Assembly (NCBI GenBank): GCA_026874595.1
Contig: CM049316.1
Span: 23,521,839-23,585,838, forward strand
Reading direction: 5' to 3'
DNA: 64,000 nucleotides
Source of the DNA: Sipunculus nudus
Taxonomy: Eukaryota > Annelida > Sipuncula > Golfingiida > Sipunculidae
In this document: positions 50,143-58,235 of the stretch, piece by piece
Numbering within the stretch: the stretch's first letter is position 1
How the letters are laid out: every line of letters begins with the position of its first letter
The notes under the pieces: model-generated
Told to the model about the DNA's origin: nothing
Database searches by the model: none
What the model saw: the letters and a program-made list of their open reading frames with translations, nothing else
Translations under genes and position numbers: made by a program

Positions 50143-51740
50143 AGTGGTCCTTCAACTTCCACAGACTCTGGCACCTACCAGGAACAAATTATTGTGGACC
50201 CGGTACACCTGACGACCCTGGTGAACCAACTGGGGAATTGGATCGCATCTGCAGAGAACACGACCGCTGCTACGGATCAGATAAGTCAACTGAGGAGTGC
50301 GATCGAAACTTCATCAACGATCTACGGAAAGAAGGTAGCACAAGCGCTAACGCCATTGCTCATTTGTTCTCTGCTAAACAGAAATTTGATCACATCTTCC
50401 CAGGAGCGTCGGACAAAGTATTTAGGCGACATCATAAGACAACTGGAGACACAGACCAACAGTCTAAAAAGCCAACTGGAGAAGATCAAACCGATCGCCA
50501 TAGTGGAACCAACACCTCAGGAAATAGAAAGCCCGGAAAGTCCAACGACAACAATAGTGACAACACAAGAAACGACAAGTTCAGAAGAACTAATTTGGTT
50601 AATGGACTGATGTTAGGTAAACGCGCCAGGATGGAAACAGACGAACCAGACCCTACATCCGAAGGGACAGGTTCGGCTGGAGAAAGCACTAGTCACAAAA
50701 ACGCAGGATCTAAGGTTATTCGCAGACGATACGCCAGGACATACCAGTGCATAATCCCCGCAAGGTCAAAACGCAATCACGCGTTATATCACAGAGAACA
50801 AAAGACAGTTAACGGAAAAAAAGTGAGTACAGGACAAGTATGCTGGGACGAAGGTTGGAGCGTCATTCCATATGACAATCTCGACGCGGCCATTGGACCA
50901 AGAGAAAAACTGGCTCTTGTCCTCGAAAGCAGCAGCTGGGCGGTAAAAGGAGCTGGCTATTCAATCAATAATTTAATGCCGCTGTCTACAGCTCTCACAG
51001 GACAAAATCGAAACACAAGCGCAACTTCAGCAAACGAATCACCATACGTGATGCGTTATACAGACAATAACTACTTACTGCCTGGACAAGCATACTGCGA
51101 ACAGTTCAACCCAACAGCCAAGACATTCGGTACTGTCAAGAGAATGTCAGATCTATACCACAATGAGAAATTCAAACATTGCTTCGCCAGAACAAAAAGT
51201 GAGTGCACCTTCAAACCGTTTCAGATGCTTTTTTATACAGGACGTAATCCATTCCACCAAACAACCGGTATAGGCTCTAAAGATGCTTCATATCAAGACG
51301 AAATGGCGAGCGCAGCAGCACAACAGAAAGTTGTAGGAAGTGCCAGCGAACTATTCTCGTTGTTCGGAGCAGGTCTACATACAAAACACACGTCAGGTCA
51401 AACGATTGATTATCACTGGGAAGCCAGTGGAATTGATGTGAAATTCCGATCGCATGGTTCTCACAACGCAGCATACCATGGAGAGACTGGTAAAAATACT
51501 AGAGGAGCAGAGCAAATTTCCGGTCAAATAGCAGCATGCTCACATATGGAAGACTGGAATGGTGACCTCAAACAAATGGAGGTGATCAACACTTATGCTC
51601 AACAGGATCCGTGGGGTGCTGTATCTACAGTGAAACAGCAGGATATATGGCATAACCCACCTCCAATCAACGATAGTATAGAGACAAGCAACAAGCACGT
51701 GGTTCTTTTGACGTTCGATTGCCATGGTAACGGTTGCTAG
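50143..51740 (+). pseudogene. Copy B: VP (capsid) without its start, otherwise open
   Basis: The VP frame is open from just after the deletion junction to 51,740. Its first residues correspond to position about 16 of VP1 in copies C and D, with a stop in frame upstream and no ATG, so the VP1 start was lost. The PLA2 motifs YCGPG and HDRCY are intact. A second possible start (METDEP, about 50,631) corresponds to a VP2-like product. Capsid sequence ends at about 51,671 (PPIN), and the last 23 codons read into terminal-repeat sequence. There are no internal stops or frameshifts over about 500 codons, so it is young or was protected. Confidence 0.85.
50146..50610 (+). pseudogene. Copy B: NS1 C-terminal tail in the frame overlapping VP1
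   Basis: In the second frame over the VP1 N-terminus is the NS1 tail: leucine-rich with probable coiled coil (LETQTNSLKSQLEKIK), then an S/T/E-rich end closing with ELIWLMD. It has no start of its own here because the helicase part is deleted. Its conservation in copies A, B, C, D and E identifies it as the real NS1 C-terminus and not a chance frame. Confidence 0.75.
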
Positions 51741-51955
51741 GCAACGGTTGCATGTAGAGACGTCTCTCCGCCGCCGCTAAGCTTAAGTATATGGGAAGGG
51801 GATGTTCCCTGTTAGCCCTTCCCATATACGCTCGCTTAGCGGCGGCGGTCATGTAGAAACGTCTCTCCGCCGCCGCTAAGCTTAAGTATATGGGAATATC
51901 AGGTAACAGCATGAAAATTGTGACGTCACAAATGAAGAAAATGCATATAAGCTGG
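51688..51955. repeat. Viral termini between copies B and C: two joined ends with a hairpin
   Basis: After copy B comes the terminal repeat AGCAACAAGCACGTGGTTCT, tandem RFX-like palindromes and AGAGACGTCTCT (51,756-51,767). A large hairpin follows: outer stem 51,768-51,782 with 51,834-51,848, inner stem 51,787-51,800 with 51,816-51,829. Its inner part holds the inverted form of GGGAACATCCCC (51,798-51,809). A second copy of the hairpin flank follows (51,853-51,896). It then passes into the NS1-side end of another genome in plus orientation (51,901-51,955). I read this as an unresolved junction of two viral ends. Confidence 0.8.
51921..51955 (+). promoter_or_regulatory. Orphan NS1 promoter fragment pointing right
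   Basis: TGACGTCA (51,921-51,928) and GCATATAAGC (51,943-51,952) match the CRE and TATA elements of the copy D NS1 promoter in the opposite orientation. The downstream NS1 is gone, and the promoter abuts the 3' end of VP in copy C, which is read on the other strand. If active, it would transcribe copy C in antisense. Confidence 0.6.
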
Positions 51956-51966
51956 TCCGTAGCCGC

Positions 51967-53424
51967 CCCATTCCAATCCTCCATGTGACTACATGCCGCT
52001 ATCTGTCCGGATATGTGTTCTGCCCCTCTTGTGTTTTTTCCTGTTTCTCCATAGTACGCAGCATTATGTGATCCGTGTGAGCGAAATTTTACATCTGAGC
52101 CATTGGCTTCCCAATGGAAATCTATTGTTTCTCCTGCATTGTGTTTAGTATGTAATCCTGAACCAAACAGTGAAAATATTTCACTTGCTGACCCTACTAC
52201 CTTTTGCTGTGCGGCTGCACTATTCATTTCATCTCGGTAGGAAGAGTCAACTGATCCTATTCCTGTTGTTTGGTGAAAGGGGTTCCTGCCTGTATAGAAC
52301 AACATTTGGAACGGTTTAAAAGTACAATCAGTCTTAGACCTAGCAAAGCAATGTTTGAATGATTCATTATGATACAATTCTGACATTGTCTTCACTGTTC
52401 CAAATGTTTTTGCTGAGGGATTCAAGCCTGTACAATACGCCTTACCTGGTAACAGATAGTTGGAATCTGTGTATCTCATTACGTACGGACATTCGTTTGC
52501 ACTAGTTGCACTAGTATTCCTGTTCTGGCCTGTTAGAGCAGTTAATAGTGGCATTAAGTTGTTTGTGCAATACCCTGCCCCTTTCACAGCCCAACTACTG
52601 CTTTCTAATACTAGTGCTAGTTTTTCTCTAGGCCCTATCGCTGCGTCTAGGTTATCGTACGGAATAACCGACCATCCTTCATCCCAGCAAACCTGACCTG
52701 TACTAACCTTTTTCCCACTTACTGTTTTTTGCTCTCTATGATATAGTGCGTGGTTTCTTTTAGACCTGGCAGGTATAATACATTGGTATGTTCTAGCATA
52801 ACGTCTACGTATTACTTTTGATCCTGCATTTTTGTGACTCACACTTTCACCTGCTGCTCCGGTTCCTTCTGACGTGGGATCTGGCTCATCTACTTCCATT
52901 CTCGGTCTTTTGTTACCTAACATTAGTCCATTATCCAGAATATCTCCTCCGAGTCGCTTGTGTCCTGTGTTGACACTAGGGTTGGTGTTGGGCTCTCTGG
53001 ACTTTCCGCTGTTCTCGGTGTTGGCTCCACTATCGCCACTGGTCTGTGTATGTTCAATTGCTCCTTCAGTTTGCTGACTTGGCTCTCTAGGCTCTTGATA
53101 ATGCCTCCTAAAAAGCTGGTTCGTTGCTCCGGGGAACTTCCTATCAAATTTCTGCTTAAGAGAGAAGACACCAGCAATGGCGTTAGCACTTGCGCTACCT
53201 TCTTCTCGTAGACTTGCAATGAATTCTCGATCACACTCTTCAGTGCTCTTATCGCTGCCGTAGCATTTGTCGTGTTCGAGACAGATTCTATCCAGCTGGC
53301 TATTTGGCTCACCTGCGTCAGTGGGGCTTCCTGGACCGCAGTACTTGGTTCCGGGCCAGTGCCACAGTCTGTGAAAATTGAACTCCCACTTCCTACCTGA
53401 ACCGCTACGTCCTGCTGGTGGCAT
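51967..53424 (-). pseudogene. Copy C: VP1 (capsid with PLA2), C-terminally truncated
   Basis: The frame is open from an ATG at 53,422-53,424 for 486 codons of capsid, then 100 codons of unrelated terminal sequence to 51,667. The PLA2 calcium loop YCGPG is at residues 28-32 and the catalytic HDKCY at 51-55. A basic NKRPRMEVDEP stretch (possible nuclear signal and VP2 start) follows, then the capsid body beginning RRRYARTYQC. Capsid homology ends at SHMEDWNG (51,967), about 30 residues before the end visible in copies B and D. There are no internal stops. It overlaps NS1 of the same copy by 502 nt in another frame. Confidence 0.85.
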
Positions 53425-53990
53425 TGAAGTGTGGCTGCTTGTGACGTGCTAGGTCTTATATAGTCGACCGTTGTATCAGACTCTTCGCTCATTGGTTGGT
53501 CCATCCCACTGTCCGGCAATGATCCAATCAGCATGACTCTGTCGTCTATATCCATTATGACGTCATCGAATACGTAGTCGATGAGCCTCGTCCACATCTT
53601 TTGGTTCAGGTTGCCATGACAGTATTGTAGTTGTTCGCACTCGCTGAAGTTGTATGTGGTGGTTCGTGCTTCGATTGCTGGTCTAAAGGTGTCGCCACAT
53701 ATATGCCACATGTCGTGATTTGTAGTAGCGATAATTGGAGTTCTTTGTAGTAAACATGGTGCTTTACCTTTTACGTCAATGGCAGTAGGTTCACCTTCTG
53801 ATATTGTAAGAAAAGTGAGAATGTCCACATCCTTGAGACCTGGCTCTTCGAATATGACGCATCTCTTTCCAAAAGCAGGTTCCCACATAAATCTGTTGGC
53901 TGCTGCTGACTTTAGGATATCGCCGCTGTAGACAACGGATCTGCATATGCTTCTGGCCAATAGTGATTTACCAGCTTTCGGTGGTCCACA
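52923..53990 (-). pseudogene. Copy C: NS1 helicase and C-terminal tail, nuclease half deleted
   Basis: The frame is open from the junction at about 53,990 to the stop at 52,923-52,925. It carries the SF3 helicase Walker A (GPPKAGKS, 53,964-53,987), Walker B (VIFEEPG) and sensor 1 (IIATTNHD), then a linker and the leucine-rich tail that overlaps VP1. The N-terminal HUH nuclease half is missing. The Walker A region is joined directly to sequence from outside the gene (CAGCATGAAAATTGTG), with short homology (AATTGTG) at the break. There is no viral ATG, and the helicase itself looks intact. Confidence 0.85.
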
Positions 53991-54275
53991 ATTTTCATGC
54001 TGTTACCTGATTGGCTGAAATCTGTCACTGTCTTGGTTGCTAGGCAACAAGCACGTGGTTCTTTTGACGTTCGATTGCTATGGTAACGGTTGCTAGGCAA
54101 CGGTTGCCATGGTGATCGAATGTGAGTCACGTGCGCGCGCGCGCGAATAAAATTTTTTTGTTATTTATTTTTAGATTACTAAATGGCTTACAGGGAACAT
54201 CCCCTTCCCATATACTATAGCTTGGTGGCGGCGGACATGGTGTGACGTCACTCCGCCGCCACCAAGCCTGGAAAT
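53991..54275. repeat. Viral termini between copies C and D, with a 15-bp-stem hairpin
   Basis: From C outward are a CCAAT box (ATTGG), GGTTGCTAGGCAAC and GGTTGCCATGG-type palindromes and a (CG)n stretch (54,130-54,145). Polyadenylation signals lie on both strands (AATAAA at 54,146-54,151 plus; complement at 54,164-54,169). GGGAACATCCCC follows at 54,193-54,204. A perfect hairpin ends the block: stem 54,221-54,235 with 54,252-54,266, and TGACGTCA (54,243-54,250) in the loop. This is the terminal palindrome of copy D's VP end joined to the NS1-side end of copy C. Confidence 0.8.
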
Positions 54276-55899
54276 AAACCTCATCTGCATCCGATTGGAA
54301 CAAAATTGGGCATGTTCTAATAAGGTTGATTGGAGGCGGGTTATACCACAGATCCTGCTGTTTTACTGTTGACACAGCACCCCACGGATCTTGCTGGGCA
54401 TAGGTGTTGATAACCTCCATCTGTTTGAGGTCCCCGTTCCAGTCTTCCATATGTGAACAAGCAGCAATTTGTCCTGAGATTTGTTCTGCTCCCCTTGTAT
54501 TCTTTCCCGTTTCTCCGTGATAAGCTGCATTGTGCGACCCGTGCGATCGGAACTTTACATCTATTCCACTTGCTTCCCAATGATAGTCTATAGTTTCACC
54601 TGATGTATGTTTTGTGTGTAACCCTGCACCGAATAGTGAGAACAGTTCGCTTGCAGAACCTACGACTTTTTGTTCTGCTGCTGCGCTGGACATTTCATTT
54701 TGATATGTGTTGTCGACAGTCCCTATGCCGGTAGTTTGATGGAACGGGTTGCGCCCTGTGTAAAACAGCATTTGGAAAGGCTTGATTGTGCATTCAGACT
54801 TTGATCTTGCGAAACAGTGTTTAAACGATTCGTTGTGGTATAAGTCTGACATTTTCTTGACTGTGCCGAATGTTTTGGTCGTAGGGTTAAACAGTTCACA
54901 GTAAGCTTGTCCAGGTAATAGGTAATTGTTATCTGTAAACCTCATCACATATGGTGATTCATTAGCGCTAGTCGCACTTGTGTTTCTGTTTTGTCCTGTC
55001 AGTGCGGTAGATAATGGCATCAAATTGTTGATTGAGTAACCTGCACCCTTCACTGCCCAGCTGCTACTTTCTAAAACAAGAGCTAACTTTTCCCTAGGTC
55101 CAATTGCAGCATCAAGGTTGTCATAGGGAATGACGGACCAACCCTCGTCCCAACACACCTGGCCTGTGCTTACTTTTTTACCACTAACTGTCTTTTGTTC
55201 CCTATGGTATAAAGCATGGTTACGCTTTGATCTTGCAGGAATTATACATTGATAAGTTCTTGCGTACCTTCTGCGAATCACCTTTGAACCTGCATTCTTA
55301 TGACTTGTGCTTTCACCAGCTGAGCCGGTCCCTTCAGATGTTGGATCCGGTTCATCAGTTTCCATTCTAGCTCTCTTTCAACCAAGCATTAGTCCATCAG
55401 CCAAATCAGTTCTTCTGAGCTTGTTGTGTCTTGGGTTGATACTATCGTCGTCGTTGGGCTTTCTGGACTCTCTGGTTGAACTGGTGTCGGCTCCACTATT
55501 GCTATTGGCTTTATCTTGTCCAGTTGGATTCTCAAGTTGTCTATCTGGTTCTGCAGGCCTTTTATAACCCCTCCTAAAAACTTTGTCCGAAGCTCCTGGG
55601 AACTTCCGATCAAATCCTTGCTTAGCAATGAACAGACCAGCAAGGGCGTGAGCACCTGTGCCACCTTCCTTTCGTAAGTCTTGGATGAATTTTCTATCGC
55701 ATTCCTCAGTAGTTGTATTGCTTCCGTAGCACCGGTCGTGGTCTCTACAGATTCGATCCAAAGGGCCAGTTGGCTCACCTGCATCAACGGGTGTACCGGG
55801 TCCGCAGTAGTTTGTGCCTGGCAAATGCCAGAGTCTGTGGAAATTAAATCTCCACTTTCCACTTGAACTGCGACGTCTTGTACCTCTGACTGGTGGCAT
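54127..55899 (-). pseudogene. Copy D: VP1 (capsid with PLA2), one in-frame stop
   Basis: VP1 starts at the ATG 55,897-55,899. PLA2 motifs YCGPG (residues 31-35) and HDRCY (54-58) are intact. A TGA at 55,378-55,380 interrupts the frame at the VP1/VP2 boundary, where copies B and C have sense codons. Downstream, METDEP at 55,363-55,365 begins a 412-codon open frame covering the whole capsid body. The capsid part proper seems to end near 54,290. The frame then reads through the terminal hairpin to 54,127, so the native stop is lost or lies in the missing end. It overlaps NS1 by 511 nt. Confidence 0.85.
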
Positions 55900-57383
55900 G
55901 AGTGTGTGACCGGTTCTGTTGAGCGAGGGCTGATATAGTCAACTGTTTCTTCAGAGTCGTCTGTGATTGGTTCATCCATACCACTGTGTGGGAGAGAGCC
56001 AATCAGCATGATGCGATCTTCGACGTCCATTATTACGTCATCAAAGACGTAGTCTATCAACCGTTGCCGCATTTAAGGGTTGAGGTTTCCATGGCAATAT
56101 TGGAGCTGCTGGCATTCGTTGAATATATAGGTTGTTGTTCTGGCTTGTATTGCTGGCTTAAATGTGTCTCCACAGATGTGCCATAAGTCATGGTTAGTGG
56201 TGGCGATGATGGGTGTACGTTGTAGAAGACATGGCGCTTTCCCTTTCACGTCTATGGCTGTGATTTCTCCTTCCGAGATGGTCAGAAAGGTCAATATGTC
56301 TACGTCGTTTAAGCCAGGTTCCTCGAAGATGACACAGCGTTTACCAAATGCTGGTTCCCACATAAAACGATTCGCTGCAGCAGACTTCAGAATGTCTCCA
56401 CTATAAACAACTGACCTGCAGATACTCCTTGCTAACAATGACTTGCCGGCATTTGGTGGTCCTTGGAATATTACACAGTTCTTTTTCATAGCGTGTCAAT
56501 CCATAATCGACCAAATGTCCTTTATGAATTGTTTGGGTTCAATGTTGTTACATGCCATGATATAGAAAAACCAGTTGAGGCTTTCTTCAATGCTCAAATA
56601 CTCTGGACTTGTGAAGACGTCATTGCTGATGTTCTTGATGATGCTGTACCACTCTTTATTGATAATCTCTCTGGAAACAGCCTGTATTATCTCATTCCAG
56701 ACGATTGTGTTGCCGCCCATCGTAAGACAGAGTTCGATCGTGTCTGCATACTTTTGTGCATATAGCATGCTATGTGCAGCCTTTGCATGAAGGTATCTCT
56801 TGAAGGACTCGAAATCGCGGCAACAACTTTCCTGCACTTCCTGGACGGCCCACTTGAAAAATTCGTACTTCTTACTTGGTTTTCGACGTTTACTTGGTTG
56901 TTCTCCTTCTGTTTCACCTACACTTGATGGATCTAGTCTTCGTTTTGTTCTCTCGCTCAATTCTACTTCATCGAAGTTTGTGTTTCTGAATGTTTCTAGT
57001 AGCCTTTCGTCGAATCCATCTATGAATCTTCTAGGTGCAACTTGACAATATTTCATCAGATTGGGTAACCTGAAGACTCTTTCTGTAGTCATTGTCCAGC
57101 TTTCATGAAGTCTTCCTGACAACCAATATTCACGTATCTTTCGATAATATTGGGTGTCCCAAATCCTTTGTTCGGTTTCGTAGGACCAAATGAGGTGCAA
57201 ATGCATACCTTGGAATTTTGACCTCTCACTGCAGGCCCCGTTGTGTATGAATACGAGGGCTCCTAACTTTCGAACAAACTGTCCGATGAAGGATGTGGCA
57301 TCGTTGACTGCTTCAACCACATCTTCTTCTCTTACTAACGTCGGTAACAGTAGGACTGTTGTGAAGAACTTTATAGCACTCAT
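55389..57383 (-). pseudogene. Copy D: full-length NS1 with two nonsense codons
   Basis: This is the only near-complete NS1 (665 codon positions), starting at the ATG 57,381-57,383. In order it has the HUH nuclease motif HLH at residues 61-63 and a linker with basic SKRRKPSKKYEFFKW. Then come the SF3 helicase Walker A GPPNAGKS (56,439-56,462, residue about 308), Walker B VIFEEPG, sensor IIATTNHD, and the coiled-coil tail overlapping VP1. TGA at 56,496-56,498 and TAA at 56,073-56,075 interrupt the frame without frameshifts. The first is a likely CGA-to-TGA change, since copy E has AGA (arginine) there. Otherwise no decay is visible, implying modest age. Confidence 0.9.
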
Positions 57384-57439
57384 GGTGAGGCATCCAGCTC
57401 TGGCAAAATGCTGAGACCGAATGACGACGGCGGCGGAGA

Positions 57440-57505
57440 ACCAGCTTATATGCATTTTCGAAATTTGTGACGTCACAATTGAAGTGCTGTTAGCTGATTG
57501 GCTGA
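57440..57505 (-). promoter_or_regulatory. Copy D NS1 promoter: CCAAT, CRE and TATA
   Basis: On the minus strand, upstream to downstream, are CCAAT (complement of 57,497-57,501), TGACGTCA (57,468-57,475) and TATAAG (complement of 57,445-57,450). NS1 begins about 62 nt after the TATA. The same order is found upstream of copy E NS1 and, as a fragment, at 51,921-51,955. CREB/ATF and NF-Y are the usual binders of such sites; binding here is inferred. Confidence 0.7.
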
Positions 57506-57743
57506 AATCTGTCACTGTCTTGGTTGCTAGGCAACAAGCACGTGGTTCTTTTGACGTTCGATTGCCATGGTAACGGTTGCTAGGCAACGGTTGCTAGGAA
57601 ACGGTTGCCATGGTGTCACGTGCGCGCGCGCGAATAAAACCTTTTTTTTTATTATTTATTTTTAGATTAATAAATCTCTTACAGGGAACATCCCCCAGGG
57701 ATGTTCCCTGTAAGCCATTTAGTAATCTAAAAATAAATAACAA
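57506..57743. repeat. Copy D NS1-side terminus and inverted junction with another end
   Basis: Outward from D are GCTAGGCAAC and GCCATGGTAAC palindromes, a (CG)n stretch (57,612-57,631), AATAAA, then GGGAACATCCCC (57,684-57,695). There the sequence mirrors: 57,678-57,694 is complementary to 57,698-57,714 around a 3-nt centre. The right side continues imperfectly (CTAAAAATAAATAAC) as a second terminus. Two outer ends are fused head-to-head. The second end is joined at 57,744 to the VP scrap F. Confidence 0.8.
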
Positions 57744-58235
57744 TACTACCTTTTGCTGTGCGGCTGCACTATTCATTTCATCTTGGTAGGAACAGTCAAC
57801 TGATCCTATTCCTGTTGTTTGGTGAAAGGGGTTCCTGCCTGTATAGAACAACATTTGCAACGGTTTAAAAGTACAATCAGTCTTACACCTAGCAAAGCAA
57901 TGTTTAAATGATTCATTATGATACAATTCTGACATTGTCTTCACTGTTCCAAATGTTTTTGCTGAGGGATTCAAGCCTGTACAATACGCCTTACCTGGTA
58001 ACAGATAGTTGGAATCTGTGTATCTCATTACGTACGGACATTCGTTTGCACTAGTTGCACTAGTATTCCTGTTCTGGCCTGTTAGAGCAGTTAATAGTGG
58101 CATTAAGTTGTTTGTGCAATACCCTGCCCCTTTCACAGCCCAACTACTGCTTTCTAATACTAGTGCTAGTTTTTCTCTAGGCCCTATCGCTGCGTCTAGG
58201 TTATCGTACGCAATAACCGACCATCCTTCATCCCA
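57744..58235 (-). pseudogene. Copy F: 492-bp VP fragment nearly identical to copy C
   Basis: This matches 52,195-52,686 of copy C in length and sequence, with about six mismatches seen by eye. It covers the capsid body from CWDEGW-equivalent residues to AAAQQKVV. Its upstream end is fused in a short shared stretch (GGATGAAGGATGG side) to the VP of copy E. Its downstream end is fused to a terminal repeat. It is either a recent duplicate of C or the trace of a second integration of the same strain. Confidence 0.8.

Larger units (their letters stand above)
48959..50608. repeat. Near-perfect inverted repeat, 804-bp arms, 42-bp spacer (copies A and B)
   Basis: The left arm is 48,959-49,762 and the right arm 49,805-50,608; both are exactly 804 bp. 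The encoded peptides are identical in the two arms. The spacer (49,763-49,804) is the native sequence just upstream of NS1, oriented as in copy B. It matches the stretch upstream of NS1 in copy D (57,384-57,430). The arms include the same internal deletion, so the deletion came first and the inversion-duplication later. Confidence 0.9.

Noticed and set aside
51667-51966. Unusual 100-residue C-terminal extension of the copy C capsid
   Set aside because: It is translation of terminal-repeat and hairpin DNA past the rearrangement junction, not capsid sequence.
55986-57414. Plus-strand frames over copies D and E as ambisense viral genes
   Set aside because: They are antisense shadows of NS1 and VP, break at different places in each copy, and have no motifs. 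The genome plan is monosense.
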